A DNA stretch of 64,000 nucleotides, from contig CP133159.1 of assembly GCA_030913385.1 (NCBI GenBank), positions 4,877,001 through 4,941,000 on the forward strand. The letters are read 5' to 3'. The stretch's first letter is position 1. The number at the start of each line of letters is the position of its first letter. Below, one piece after another: positions 19,130 through 26,432 of this stretch. Made by a program: the position numbers and the translations under genes. The notes under the pieces are model-generated. The model was not told the DNA's origin and searched no databases. It worked only from the letters and a program-made list of their open reading frames with translations. This DNA is from Cytophagaceae bacterium ABcell3 (GTDB lineage: Bacteria; Bacteroidota; Bacteroidia; Cytophagales; Cytophagaceae).

Positions 19130-19874
19130 ACTTAAAGAAGGGCAAAAAGTATATTTTGCCTCTGACTTTCATTTAGGAATTCCTGATAAAGAAACCAGCA
19201 GTAAGCGCGAAAAAAAAATCGTACAATGGCTGTGCTCTATAGAAAATGATGCTGCAGCCATTTTTCTTGTTGGCGACATATTTGACTTCTGGTTTGAGTA
19301 CCGCCACACCATTCCCAAAGGATTTATCCGATTACAAGGAAAACTTGCCGATTTGTCTGACAAAGGCATTCCTCTATACATGTTCACAGGAAACCACGAT
19401 ATGTGGATGTTTGACTATTTCGAAAAAGAGCTTGACATCCCTATCATCAGAAAACCTGTGCAAACGACCATTAACGAGAAAAAATTCTTCATAGGTCACG
19501 GAGACGGTTTAGGACCAGGAGACTACTTTTATAAGTTTTTAAAGCAAATTTTTGCCAATAAATTTTTTCAAAGGCTTTTTGCTTTTGTACATCCCGGCAT
19601 TGGTATAGGCATTGCGCATGCTTGGTCTAAGAAAAGCAGAGACAAACACTATAAAGCAGATGAAGAATTTTTAGGAGACAAAGAGTGGCTTTTCCAATTC
19701 TGCAAAAAAACTGAAAAAAAAGAACATCACGACTTTTATATATTTGGTCACCGCCATTTATCGTTAAATATGGAGGTAAGCCATAACAGCCGTTATATCA
19801 ACCTTGGTGAATGGCTCAACAATTCCAATTATGCAGTTTTTGACGGAGAAGATATTAAGATCGAGCGCTTTTAG
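19110..19874 (+). CDS. lpxH: UDP-2,3-diacylglucosamine hydrolase
   Basis: Cleaves UDP-2,3-diacylglucosamine to lipid X and UMP in lipid A synthesis, at the inner face of the cytoplasmic membrane. The calcineurin-like metal motifs appear in order: SDFHLG (DxH), GDIFDFWFEYR (GDxxD), TGNHDMWMFDY (GNHD), IGHGDGLGPGDYFYKFLK and FGHRHLS (GHxH). The length of ~254 residues matches LpxH family members. I use the ATG at 19110; a TTG lies one codon upstream. The start overlaps the end of the LUD gene by 20 bases, so both are in one operon. Confidence 0.93.
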   Translation: MIPPHIKLKEGQKVYFASDFHLGIPDKETSSKREKKIVQWLCSIENDAAAIFLVGDIFDFWFEYRHTIPKGFIRLQGKLADLSDKGIPLYMFTGNHDMWMFDYFEKELDIPIIRKPVQTTINEKKFFIGHGDGLGPGDYFYKFLKQIFANKFFQRLFAFVHPGIGIGIAHAWSKKSRDKHYKADEEFLGDKEWLFQFCKKTEKKEHHDFYIFGHRHLSLNMEVSHNSRYINLGEWLNNSNYAVFDGEDIKIERF

Positions 19875-20682
19875 CCTAAGGGCTATGGCTCTTATTTTAT
19901 TCTTGGGCACGCTTAATGCAACAGCCCAGCAAAAAGAAATCAAATGGAAACATTTGTCTTCAATTAAAATCCCCCGGCCTCAGCAGGTTTCCATAGACAG
20001 GTATGGCTCCATATATTTAGCAGACAGAAGAGGAAATGTGCACAAGCTGGACACTTTAGGCAATACGGCTTTAACCTACTCCCCTAGACACAACAATGAA
20101 GTCTCTCTACTCGAAGCTTGGCGAAAAGTAAATATCTTTGTCTTTAACAGAAACTTTCAAGAATATGTATTACTGGACAGGTTTTTGACTGAAAGCCCTA
20201 CCTACAGATTCAGGGGAGATATCGGTTTTGCACGCTTGGCAACATACTCAGCAGACAATAATTTATGGGTGATTGACGAAAAGGAGTTTTCCTTAAAAAA
20301 ATACAACCTCCGTATCAAAAAAACAGAACTTAGCACACCGCTAGACCTCATTCTTAACCCTGATAATTATGAAATGACTTTTATTAGGGAGTATCAAAAC
20401 CTAATCTTTATAAGCGACAAAAACTCCGGCATCTTGATTTTTGACAACATGGGCAACTATAAAAACAAACTCCATGCAAGAGGGGTAGACTTTTTTAGTT
20501 TCCGTGAAGACGAACTTTATTTCATAAAAAATAAAACACTTTTTATTTTAAACATGTATTCCGGTAAAGAGAAAATGATTGAACTACCTTCAGAGGCTAA
20601 CTTTGACTTTATCTTGCTAAGAGGGAAAAAAGCTTACTGCTTTACTCAAAATACCATGGAAATTTTCTCTGTCAACTTTTAA
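19831..20682 (+). CDS. Secreted protein of unknown function, possible beta-propeller
   Basis: A ~284-residue protein with an N-terminal signal peptide (basic region, then ALILFLGTLNATAQQ) predicted to leave the cytoplasm. The mature part contains short strand-rich repeats such as VSIDRYGSIYLADRRGNVHKLD and DNNLWVIDEKEFSLKKYN, which resemble NHL/PQQ-like beta-propeller blades. I do not recognise a named family. The start is uncertain: ATG 19831 gives a signal peptide with positive charges; ATG 19885 avoids overlap with lpxH but leaves a signal sequence with no basic residue. TTG 19840 is another option. The gene lies between lpxH and a YihY gene in one plus-strand run. Confidence 0.7.
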   Translation: MQFLTEKILRSSAFSLRAMALILFLGTLNATAQQKEIKWKHLSSIKIPRPQQVSIDRYGSIYLADRRGNVHKLDTLGNTALTYSPRHNNEVSLLEAWRKVNIFVFNRNFQEYVLLDRFLTESPTYRFRGDIGFARLATYSADNNLWVIDEKEFSLKKYNLRIKKTELSTPLDLILNPDNYEMTFIREYQNLIFISDKNSGILIFDNMGNYKNKLHARGVDFFSFREDELYFIKNKTLFILNMYSGKEKMIELPSEANFDFILLRGKKAYCFTQNTMEIFSVNF

Positions 20683-20693
20683 TAAAGAAAATT

Positions 20694-21638
20694 ATGCAGC
20701 TTTTAAGTTTCAAGCAGTGGATAAAGATCTTTAAAGAAACGGCAGAAGAGTTTCAAAATGACAATACCTTTCATTACGCTGCCGCATTATCTTATTACAC
20801 TATTTTCTCCTTACCACCCATAATTATCATCGTAATAACTGTATCTGGAGCTATCTTGGGAGAAGAAGCAGTTAAAGGAGAGTTATTTGCCAGCTTAGAC
20901 AATCTTTTAGGTCCGGAGAGTGCCCAGCAGATCAAAGAAATGACAGATAAAGCTGCAGGTCTCCATAGCACAAGAATAGCCCAGATTGTAGGCGGTTTAA
21001 CATTGATGATCACTTCTACAGGGGTGTTTGTGTCCTTGCAAAGCGCTTTGAATATAATATGGAAAGTTAAAAGCAAGCCCAAAAACAACCTTCTAAAAAT
21101 GGCCAAAGACCGCATTTTATCTTTCTCCATGATCCTTACCATAGGTTTCCTGCTTTTGGTCTCCTTTTTGATCCATGCCATAATTATAGGTTTCTCTGCC
21201 ATTCTGGACAAAATGCTTGGACATGCCACATTTGTAATACTACAGATTATCGACCTAGTTCTCCCATTGTTTATTACTACTGTACTTTTCGGACTGATAT
21301 TTAAGGTGCTTCCAGACGTTCAAATTCGCTGGAAAGAGGTATGGGCAGGAGCGCTTTTTACTGCTGTTTTATTTACCCTAGGAGAATTTCTCATTAGCAT
21401 TTACATGAGCCATGCCAATGTTTTATCTGCATATGGTGCCGCTGGAACAGTGCTATTAATATTGACCTGGGTCTTTTACTCGTCCAATATCTTGTTTTTT
21501 GGCGCAGAGTTTACCAAAGTTTATGCACGCACTATAGGGCAGGAAATTAAACCTGCACCTTATGCACTACGCTTAGAAACAAAAATAGTAGACAACACTC
21601 ATACCGTTGAAACACAGAAAAATGTGACCAACATATAA
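20694..21638 (+). CDS. YihY/BrkB family inner-membrane protein
   Basis: A 314-residue polytopic membrane protein of the YihY/virulence factor BrkB family (once mis-named ribonuclease BN). Six membrane helices are visible. The family-specific features are FHYAAALSYYTIFSLPPIIIII near the N-terminus, then an amphipathic region (LGPESAQQIKEM), then DVQIRWKEVWAGALFTAVLF and YGAAGTVLLILTWVFYSSN. The molecular function of the family is still unclear; transport or envelope roles are suggested. It follows the secreted protein by 11 bases in the same operon. Confidence 0.88.
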   Translation: MQLLSFKQWIKIFKETAEEFQNDNTFHYAAALSYYTIFSLPPIIIIVITVSGAILGEEAVKGELFASLDNLLGPESAQQIKEMTDKAAGLHSTRIAQIVGGLTLMITSTGVFVSLQSALNIIWKVKSKPKNNLLKMAKDRILSFSMILTIGFLLLVSFLIHAIIIGFSAILDKMLGHATFVILQIIDLVLPLFITTVLFGLIFKVLPDVQIRWKEVWAGALFTAVLFTLGEFLISIYMSHANVLSAYGAAGTVLLILTWVFYSSNILFFGAEFTKVYARTIGQEIKPAPYALRLETKIVDNTHTVETQKNVTNI

Positions 21639-21700
21639 CAATTCCTTTCCGCCAGGGATTATATCTTTATAGATATCAATTGGAGGAAATGGAAGTGGGT

Positions 21701-22222
21701 ATGAGAAATTTGATATTGGTTTTTACATCATTATGCCTATTGGCATCTTGCAATACCAACAGCAAAAGGTTTGTCAGTAATAAAACCAGCAAAGAAGCAG
21801 TAAACACCAAAGGATCTGCTTATGACGAACACATTACTAGAAAACGCATAGACTACGACACGCTGGCTGACAGAAATAGAAATAAGATTAACTTTATGGG
21901 AGCTAGTGGACCAGGAACTGGTAGGTCTTACGGAAGCTTATATTCTATGCAGGAAAGACTCAAAAGAACACCTGAAGATATAGAAAAGCTTAATGAAGAG
22001 GAGGCTGATTATTTTTCTGAATCAGAAGAGGCAGAAGAATTAGATGCTGAAAATGTGGGTACTGAGGAAACCCCGGCAGAAGCCGACACGCTTTCGGGCG
22101 ACCACGACGAAACCTACGACTGGCCTGAAGAAAATGAAAGCACCGACCACTCCTTTGAGGAAGAAGAAGAGGAAGAATGGGAGGATGCTGACTGGGACAG
22201 TGAAGACTGGGACTGGGACTAA
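21701..22222 (+). CDS. Acidic lipoprotein of unknown function
   Basis: A ~173-residue predicted lipoprotein with a type II signal peptide; the lipobox is LLASC in MRNLILVFTSLCLLASC. The middle part has a low-complexity basic-polar stretch. The last ~60 residues are extremely acidic, ending in runs of Glu, Asp and Trp (EEEWEDADWDSEDWDWD). No domain is recognised. Starts at 21695 (GTG, eight bases after GGAGG) and 21701 (ATG) are both reasonable; either leaves the lipobox intact. It is followed 31 bases later by a second acidic lipoprotein, suggesting a pair acting at the outer membrane. Confidence 0.75.
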   Translation: MRNLILVFTSLCLLASCNTNSKRFVSNKTSKEAVNTKGSAYDEHITRKRIDYDTLADRNRNKINFMGASGPGTGRSYGSLYSMQERLKRTPEDIEKLNEEEADYFSESEEAEELDAENVGTEETPAEADTLSGDHDETYDWPEENESTDHSFEEEEEEEWEDADWDSEDWDWD

Positions 22223-22253
22223 AATAAGTGGCGAATTTTAATGGAGAATGAAG

Positions 22254-22730
22254 ATGAAGGGTATTTTAGCAGTAACAGTATTGTGCGCCTTACTGTATGG
22301 CTGTGGCGCACCTCCACAAACAGCAGGTCCAATACCTGCTATAGAAACAGGAGACAGGGTTCATACGCAGGAGATCGACCAGGAGAGGGTTTATAGCTCG
22401 GTTAGTCCACGGACTGAACAAAACCTTCCTCCTGGCCAGCAAGGTCCTACTGGGACAAACCAAGAGGAGGCTCGCTTTGGCCCCACCAATACATATGACA
22501 CACGTAATTGGGAAGACACTTACGGCAGTGAGTTCGACCCGCACCAAAGAGTGCATATTTATGAAGGTGGGGGCACAAGTAAATATGGCCAATCGGGCAG
22601 TACAAACCCTATACAGCAACAAAGAAGGTACAGGGATGCCGAGGTTGAGGAAGAAGCCATAGAAGAATATGAGGAAGAGCAAGAGGAACGAGAGCAAATA
22701 GAAGCTGGCGAGGTTAGAGGTGGAAACTAA
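22254..22730 (+). CDS. Second acidic lipoprotein of unknown function
   Basis: A ~158-residue predicted lipoprotein with lipobox LLYGC in MKGILAVTVLCALLYGC. The mature part is polar and proline/glutamine/glycine-rich, probably disordered, and ends in a glutamate-rich tail (EVEEEAIEEYEEEQEERE). ATG 22254 is preferred to ATG 22248 because GGAG lies seven bases upstream of it. It resembles its upstream neighbour in architecture (lipobox, disordered linker, acidic tail) but not clearly in sequence. It is the last gene before a terminator. Confidence 0.72.
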   Translation: MKGILAVTVLCALLYGCGAPPQTAGPIPAIETGDRVHTQEIDQERVYSSVSPRTEQNLPPGQQGPTGTNQEEARFGPTNTYDTRNWEDTYGSEFDPHQRVHIYEGGGTSKYGQSGSTNPIQQQRRYRDAEVEEEAIEEYEEEQEEREQIEAGEVRGGN

Positions 22731-22732
22731 TT

Positions 22733-22777
22733 AAACCTAGATTATGCATTAGAACTCTCTATTGAATAATCCAGGTT
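22733..22777 (+). repeat. Dispersed intergenic repeat, copy 1
   Basis: Contains AACCTAGATTATGCATTAG followed by AACTCTCTATTG, matching copies at 42504 and 57218. In this copy the ends AACCTAGATTAT and ATAATCCAGGTT (22734-22745 and 22766-22777) form a 12-position inverted repeat with one mismatch. It sits 24 bases before a terminator. Confidence 0.7.
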
Positions 22778-22800
22778 AAAATAGAGATTCTAAAAATTAA

Positions 22801-22826
22801 AGGCATCCTGAAAAGGGTGCCTTTTT
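22801..22826 (+). terminator. Rho-independent terminator after the lipoprotein pair
   Basis: AGGCATCC and GGGTGCCT pair around TGAAAA and are followed by TTTTT. Confidence 0.82.
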
Positions 22827-22891
22827 ATGCTTATAGAAATTATTATATTTACCTCAATTTAAGACAATATAGCAGCAACTATCTTATTTAA

Positions 22892-23917
22892 ATGGTAAAG
22901 ATCAGCAAAAAGAAAGTAATCTTTTCAGTAAAAAAACCACTGAGGCAGTACCTTGTAAACTATGAACGAGAGATAAAACTGCCCATTACTTATTTCGATC
23001 TTACCAGGTTCAATAGCAGTATACCACTTTTTGACAAAGACGATAAGGACACCTTTTGGGAAACGGTTTTTTATTCACAGTCAGAAATCCCATATGTTTA
23101 CGAAGGACTAAAAAAGTCCTATGCGCTCTTAAAAACACAAGGCGATATGTCTGTGCTGGAACACCTATACATAGACAGAATTGACCTATGTGTGTTTGGA
23201 AATACCAAGCCTTTCCGCATCAGGATAGTCAATAAAATGAACGACAACTTTGACTACTTTTACATTAAAGTTGCCGATGCCTCCCGAATCTATGGCCTAG
23301 AATTAGAGCACCTGCTATCTCCCAATAGAATCAATTTCCTTTTAGATGGCGATACCTTAGTAGAGGAACATATAGTTGGAATACCTGGCGATATGTTTAT
23401 CAAAGAATATTTAAACACGGGCATGATTAACAAAATAAGGCTCGCTAAAGAATTTGTGAAATTCAACGAAAGGTGCTTTGTCAGGCTGTTAGGAGATATG
23501 CACTCGGGAAACTATGTAGTGGAAATGATACCAGACTTCGAAGAAATTCACTACAGAATAAGGGCTATAGACTTTGACCAACAATCTTATGATGGCCGAA
23601 AGTTGGTTTATATGCCTCAATATTTTTCTCAAAACAACCCCATCATAGACATTGGCTTTAAGATATTGACTCCTGAGACTGTTTTGCAATATCAAAAAGA
23701 AGAAAGAGCCATGATTGCGGCCAGGCTAAAATCTGCAAAGTACCGCATCAAAGACTTAGGTGATGCGGTCATGCAAGACGAGATCTCTACCAAAGAAAAC
23801 ATAGAAAAGCTAAAAGTGGAGCTCGCTAAACATTATCAGGATGACGAGTTTCTATCGTGCAAAAATATGGGTTCCATTGTCAAAACAAGCTTCAGGATGC
23901 TTTTAAAAGAAGTATAA
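22892..23917 (+). CDS. Divergent kinase-fold protein, family not recognised
   Basis: A 341-residue soluble protein of no family I can name. Its order of motifs matches aminoglycoside-phosphotransferase/protein-kinase-like enzymes. YIKVAD (124-129) has the position of an ATP-binding lysine (K126), followed by GLELEHLLSP (135-144), which could supply the helix-C glutamate. LLGDMHSGNYVV (199-210) resembles the catalytic loop HGDxHxxN, with D202 and N207. RAIDFDQ (224-230) resembles the metal-binding IDFD motif that follows it by 20-25 residues. If correct, it phosphorylates a small molecule, lipid or protein in the cytoplasm. The stop is one base before the start of a ComEA-like gene. A loose match to these motifs by chance is possible. 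Confidence 0.6.
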   Translation: MVKISKKKVIFSVKKPLRQYLVNYEREIKLPITYFDLTRFNSSIPLFDKDDKDTFWETVFYSQSEIPYVYEGLKKSYALLKTQGDMSVLEHLYIDRIDLCVFGNTKPFRIRIVNKMNDNFDYFYIKVADASRIYGLELEHLLSPNRINFLLDGDTLVEEHIVGIPGDMFIKEYLNTGMINKIRLAKEFVKFNERCFVRLLGDMHSGNYVVEMIPDFEEIHYRIRAIDFDQQSYDGRKLVYMPQYFSQNNPIIDIGFKILTPETVLQYQKEERAMIAARLKSAKYRIKDLGDAVMQDEISTKENIEKLKVELAKHYQDDEFLSCKNMGSIVKTSFRMLLKEV

Positions 23918-23918
23918 C

Positions 23919-24821
23919 ATGAAAAAGAAGGTAGTTTATTGGCTTAAGATTACACTTGGGTTTACCACAAGAGAAGCAAATGCCTTCATAGCGCTTTTAT
24001 TGATCATTGCAGCCCTTGCCTCCGTTTCGCATATTCTGCCATATTTTTCAAATCCAGACTATCTTTCTTATAAAGAGGACAAACAAATACTTGATAGCCT
24101 CCTGCAAACTTTAGAAAAACCTGAAGCACAAGACCATAAAAGAAACAACAGCTATCCGTTAACCTCCTTCGACCCCAATGAAATTGAGGAAGAAGACTGG
24201 CTGCAAATGGGAATAGAGCCTGCTATAGCACAAAGGATAGAAAAATATAAACAGAAAGGTGGCGTATTTAAGGAAAAAGAAGACCTGCTCAAGATTTACA
24301 ACTTTTCACACAAGGAATTTGAACGGATAAGCGATTATATATCAATAGACCTTAAAGAATCGAAAACCAATAAGCACAACCAGTCAAAGCAAGTTTTAAC
24401 AGATCAATTACAAGCTACAAGTTTTGACATCAATTTATCGGATACTACTCAATTAAAGAAAATACCTGGTATAGGCCCTGTATTATCATCAAGAATCATA
24501 AAATATAGAAGGGCACTAGGCGGGTTTCACTCATTAGAACAGCTTTATGAGGTTTATCACCTCGACAGTGCTATTGTCCCAAAACTTATGGAAAGAGCTT
24601 TTGTAGCACCCAATTTCGAACCTGCTAAAATCAACATCAATACGGCAACTTATAAAACACTTGTCTCACACCCTTATATCTCACCGAAACAGGCATCTTT
24701 AATTGTAGCATACAGAAAACAGCATAAACTATATAAAGAACCCAAAGACCTGTTACAGGTAAAACCATTGGACAAGGATTGGCTGCAAAAAGTTGCTCCT
24801 TATATTAAAGTTGAAAAGTAA
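23919..24821 (+). CDS. Helix-hairpin-helix protein (ComEA-like), membrane-anchored
   Basis: A 300-residue protein with one N-terminal membrane helix (about 22-42, AFIALLLIIAALASVSHIL) and three helix-hairpin-helix units. These units are: around residues 95-135 (MGIEPAIAQRIEKYKQKGG), 170-220 (KKIPGIGPVLSSRIIKYRR) and 235-290 (VSHPYISPKQASLIVAYRKQ). ComEA-type proteins bind double-stranded DNA non-specifically and pull it across the periplasm during competence. Here the family role is inferred only from the fold. Members with several HhH units are common in Bacteroidota. It is coupled to the kinase-like gene by a one-base gap. Confidence 0.82.
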   Translation: MKKKVVYWLKITLGFTTREANAFIALLLIIAALASVSHILPYFSNPDYLSYKEDKQILDSLLQTLEKPEAQDHKRNNSYPLTSFDPNEIEEEDWLQMGIEPAIAQRIEKYKQKGGVFKEKEDLLKIYNFSHKEFERISDYISIDLKESKTNKHNQSKQVLTDQLQATSFDINLSDTTQLKKIPGIGPVLSSRIIKYRRALGGFHSLEQLYEVYHLDSAIVPKLMERAFVAPNFEPAKININTATYKTLVSHPYISPKQASLIVAYRKQHKLYKEPKDLLQVKPLDKDWLQKVAPYIKVEK

Positions 24822-24841
24822 CACTCCTCTCCCATTTCCAA

Positions 24842-24870
24842 TTGCGACATTAAATAAATTAAGTATTTTG
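24842..24870 (+). promoter_or_regulatory. Candidate Bacteroidota-type promoter
   Basis: TTG at 24842-24844 and TATTTTG at 24864-24870 are separated by 19 bases, close to the -33 TTTG / -7 TAnnTTTG consensus of Bacteroidota (one T short). It lies 66 bases upstream of the T9SS type A gene. Confidence 0.35.
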
Positions 24871-24936
24871 CCAAACAATTTCTTTTACAAATAGTCTAGC
24901 AGTTATTGGTTATATCTAACATTAGCTAAAAGACTT

Positions 24937-26391
24937 ATGAAAAAGACTTACCTTATCTTAACACTGACATTTTTAGCAGTATTCGCAAATTCAGTTTATG
25001 CCCAGAAGTTAAAAAAAGGGAAACACGACAGAAAAGAGCATGAAATCCAAACCAAGTCCGGTCATTCTGTACAACAAAAAACAGCCATAGTGGAGTCGAG
25101 AAATGCTCCTGACGCAGAGTATGAGCTTCCGCAATCCAGTATGGACTCTGTATGGGTGGATGACCAGTGGGAACTGTCCAGCAGAACTTTTTATGAATAT
25201 GATGAAAGCAGAAGGATCACCACTCAAACCATTCAAATATTGGTAGATGATGAATGGTTAAATGAAGAACAAGTGCTGTACACATATAATGACCAAGGAG
25301 AAACAGAAGAGATTATCTGGCAGGACTGGGAGGATGACGACTGGGAAAATAGAGAGCGATATTTATTCTTAAGAAATGAGCAAGGAGACCTATCAGAGGA
25401 GAGCCTTTTTGACTGGGATGGCAACGACTGGACATACACATCTAGTAGGCAGCACAGCTACACTTACCAAAACGGTCTAAGAATGTCAGAAGAAGTTGTA
25501 AGTTTTGACCTTGGGGCAGGGGAATTTCAATTAGTAGAAAGTTATGAATTTGACTACGACAATCAAGATAGAGTTATAACCGAACTTGCTTTCGGACAAC
25601 ACAATGATGACTGGGAACCATCTGCAAGAACACTCTTCCATTATGCCAACAATGAAGACGAAGCACCCGAACTTATAGAAGAGGAATATTATGATTTTGA
25701 AGAAGATAGCTGGATAAGTGCCGCAAGGTTCAGAGACATTTCATTCGTTACCTGGACCAATGACCCAGGAGAATATGAGCTGGAGTCGTTCTATTATGAC
25801 GCGTGGAACGCCGAAGAGGAGGAATATGAGCAAGTTTATAGAGGTACAAGAACAGAGCAAGAACATGGTAGTTTCACGTATATTGAAGAAGTTTGGCTAG
25901 ACGGAGAATGGGAAAATGATTTTAGATACTCTGAACATTATGACCAGCATGGCCACTATCGTGGGTTTGTGGAAGAGGAATGGAACGGCGATTGGAATAT
26001 TGTAGCATCAAGTTTAATCAGCTACTATTTTGATGAGGCAGGGGAGCTACTACATATCATTACAAGGTTCTGGGATCCTGATGAGGAAGATTATGTTAAT
26101 GATGAAAAAATAGGATTTAGAGAAGGTGTAGTGGCGAGCATCAGGACTCAAACCAAAACATTAGACTTAACTGCTTACCCTAATCCAGGAACAGGGATCT
26201 ATACATTAAAAACAGAGGAAAAAGCTACTGCCATTTCCATTGCAGACATGAAAGGCCATCAAGTGAATGCGCTAGTTTCACAAGAAGACGAAGGCTACAC
26301 AATTGACATACAGAACCTTCCTGATGGTATATATCTAGTAACTTTTATGACAGAAGACCATTCACAGGTACTCAGACTAATTAAGCAATAA
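24937..26391 (+). CDS. T9SS type A secreted protein with Trp/Asp-rich repeats
   Basis: A 484-residue protein with a clear signal peptide (ILTLTFLAVFANSVYAQ, cut after about residue 22). A repeat region (about 60-400) follows, with units of roughly 40-50 residues containing the pattern DDxWENxxRxLFxYDxxG. The C-terminal ~75 residues (LTAYPNPGTGIYTL, the ADMKGHQV segment, LPDGIYLV) are a type A T9SS sorting domain of the Por_Secre_tail kind, which is cleaved and surface-attached during export. The repeat is strongly acidic and aromatic and resembles surface proteins of unknown role in Cytophagales. No catalytic domain is visible. It is transcribed alone and ends at a shared hairpin with the ABC transporter gene. 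Confidence 0.85.
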   Translation: MKKTYLILTLTFLAVFANSVYAQKLKKGKHDRKEHEIQTKSGHSVQQKTAIVESRNAPDAEYELPQSSMDSVWVDDQWELSSRTFYEYDESRRITTQTIQILVDDEWLNEEQVLYTYNDQGETEEIIWQDWEDDDWENRERYLFLRNEQGDLSEESLFDWDGNDWTYTSSRQHSYTYQNGLRMSEEVVSFDLGAGEFQLVESYEFDYDNQDRVITELAFGQHNDDWEPSARTLFHYANNEDEAPELIEEEYYDFEEDSWISAARFRDISFVTWTNDPGEYELESFYYDAWNAEEEEYEQVYRGTRTEQEHGSFTYIEEVWLDGEWENDFRYSEHYDQHGHYRGFVEEEWNGDWNIVASSLISYYFDEAGELLHIITRFWDPDEEDYVNDEKIGFREGVVASIRTQTKTLDLTAYPNPGTGIYTLKTEEKATAISIADMKGHQVNALVSQEDEGYTIDIQNLPDGIYLVTFMTEDHSQVLRLIKQ

Positions 26392-26400
26392 GTATCTGAA

Positions 26401-26426
26401 AAGCAGGAAGCGTATGCTTCCTGCTT
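26401..26426. terminator. Perfect hairpin between convergent genes
   Basis: AAGCAGGAAGC and GCTTCCTGCTT form a perfect 11-bp stem with loop GTAT between two convergent genes. The T-runs are poor, so it may terminate only weakly. Confidence 0.55.
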
Positions 26427-26432
26427 AACTAT

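Noticed and set aside
19804-19830. Longer N-terminus for the secreted protein after lpxH (start at 19804)
   Set aside because: It adds residues ahead of a normal signal peptide and increases overlap with lpxH.
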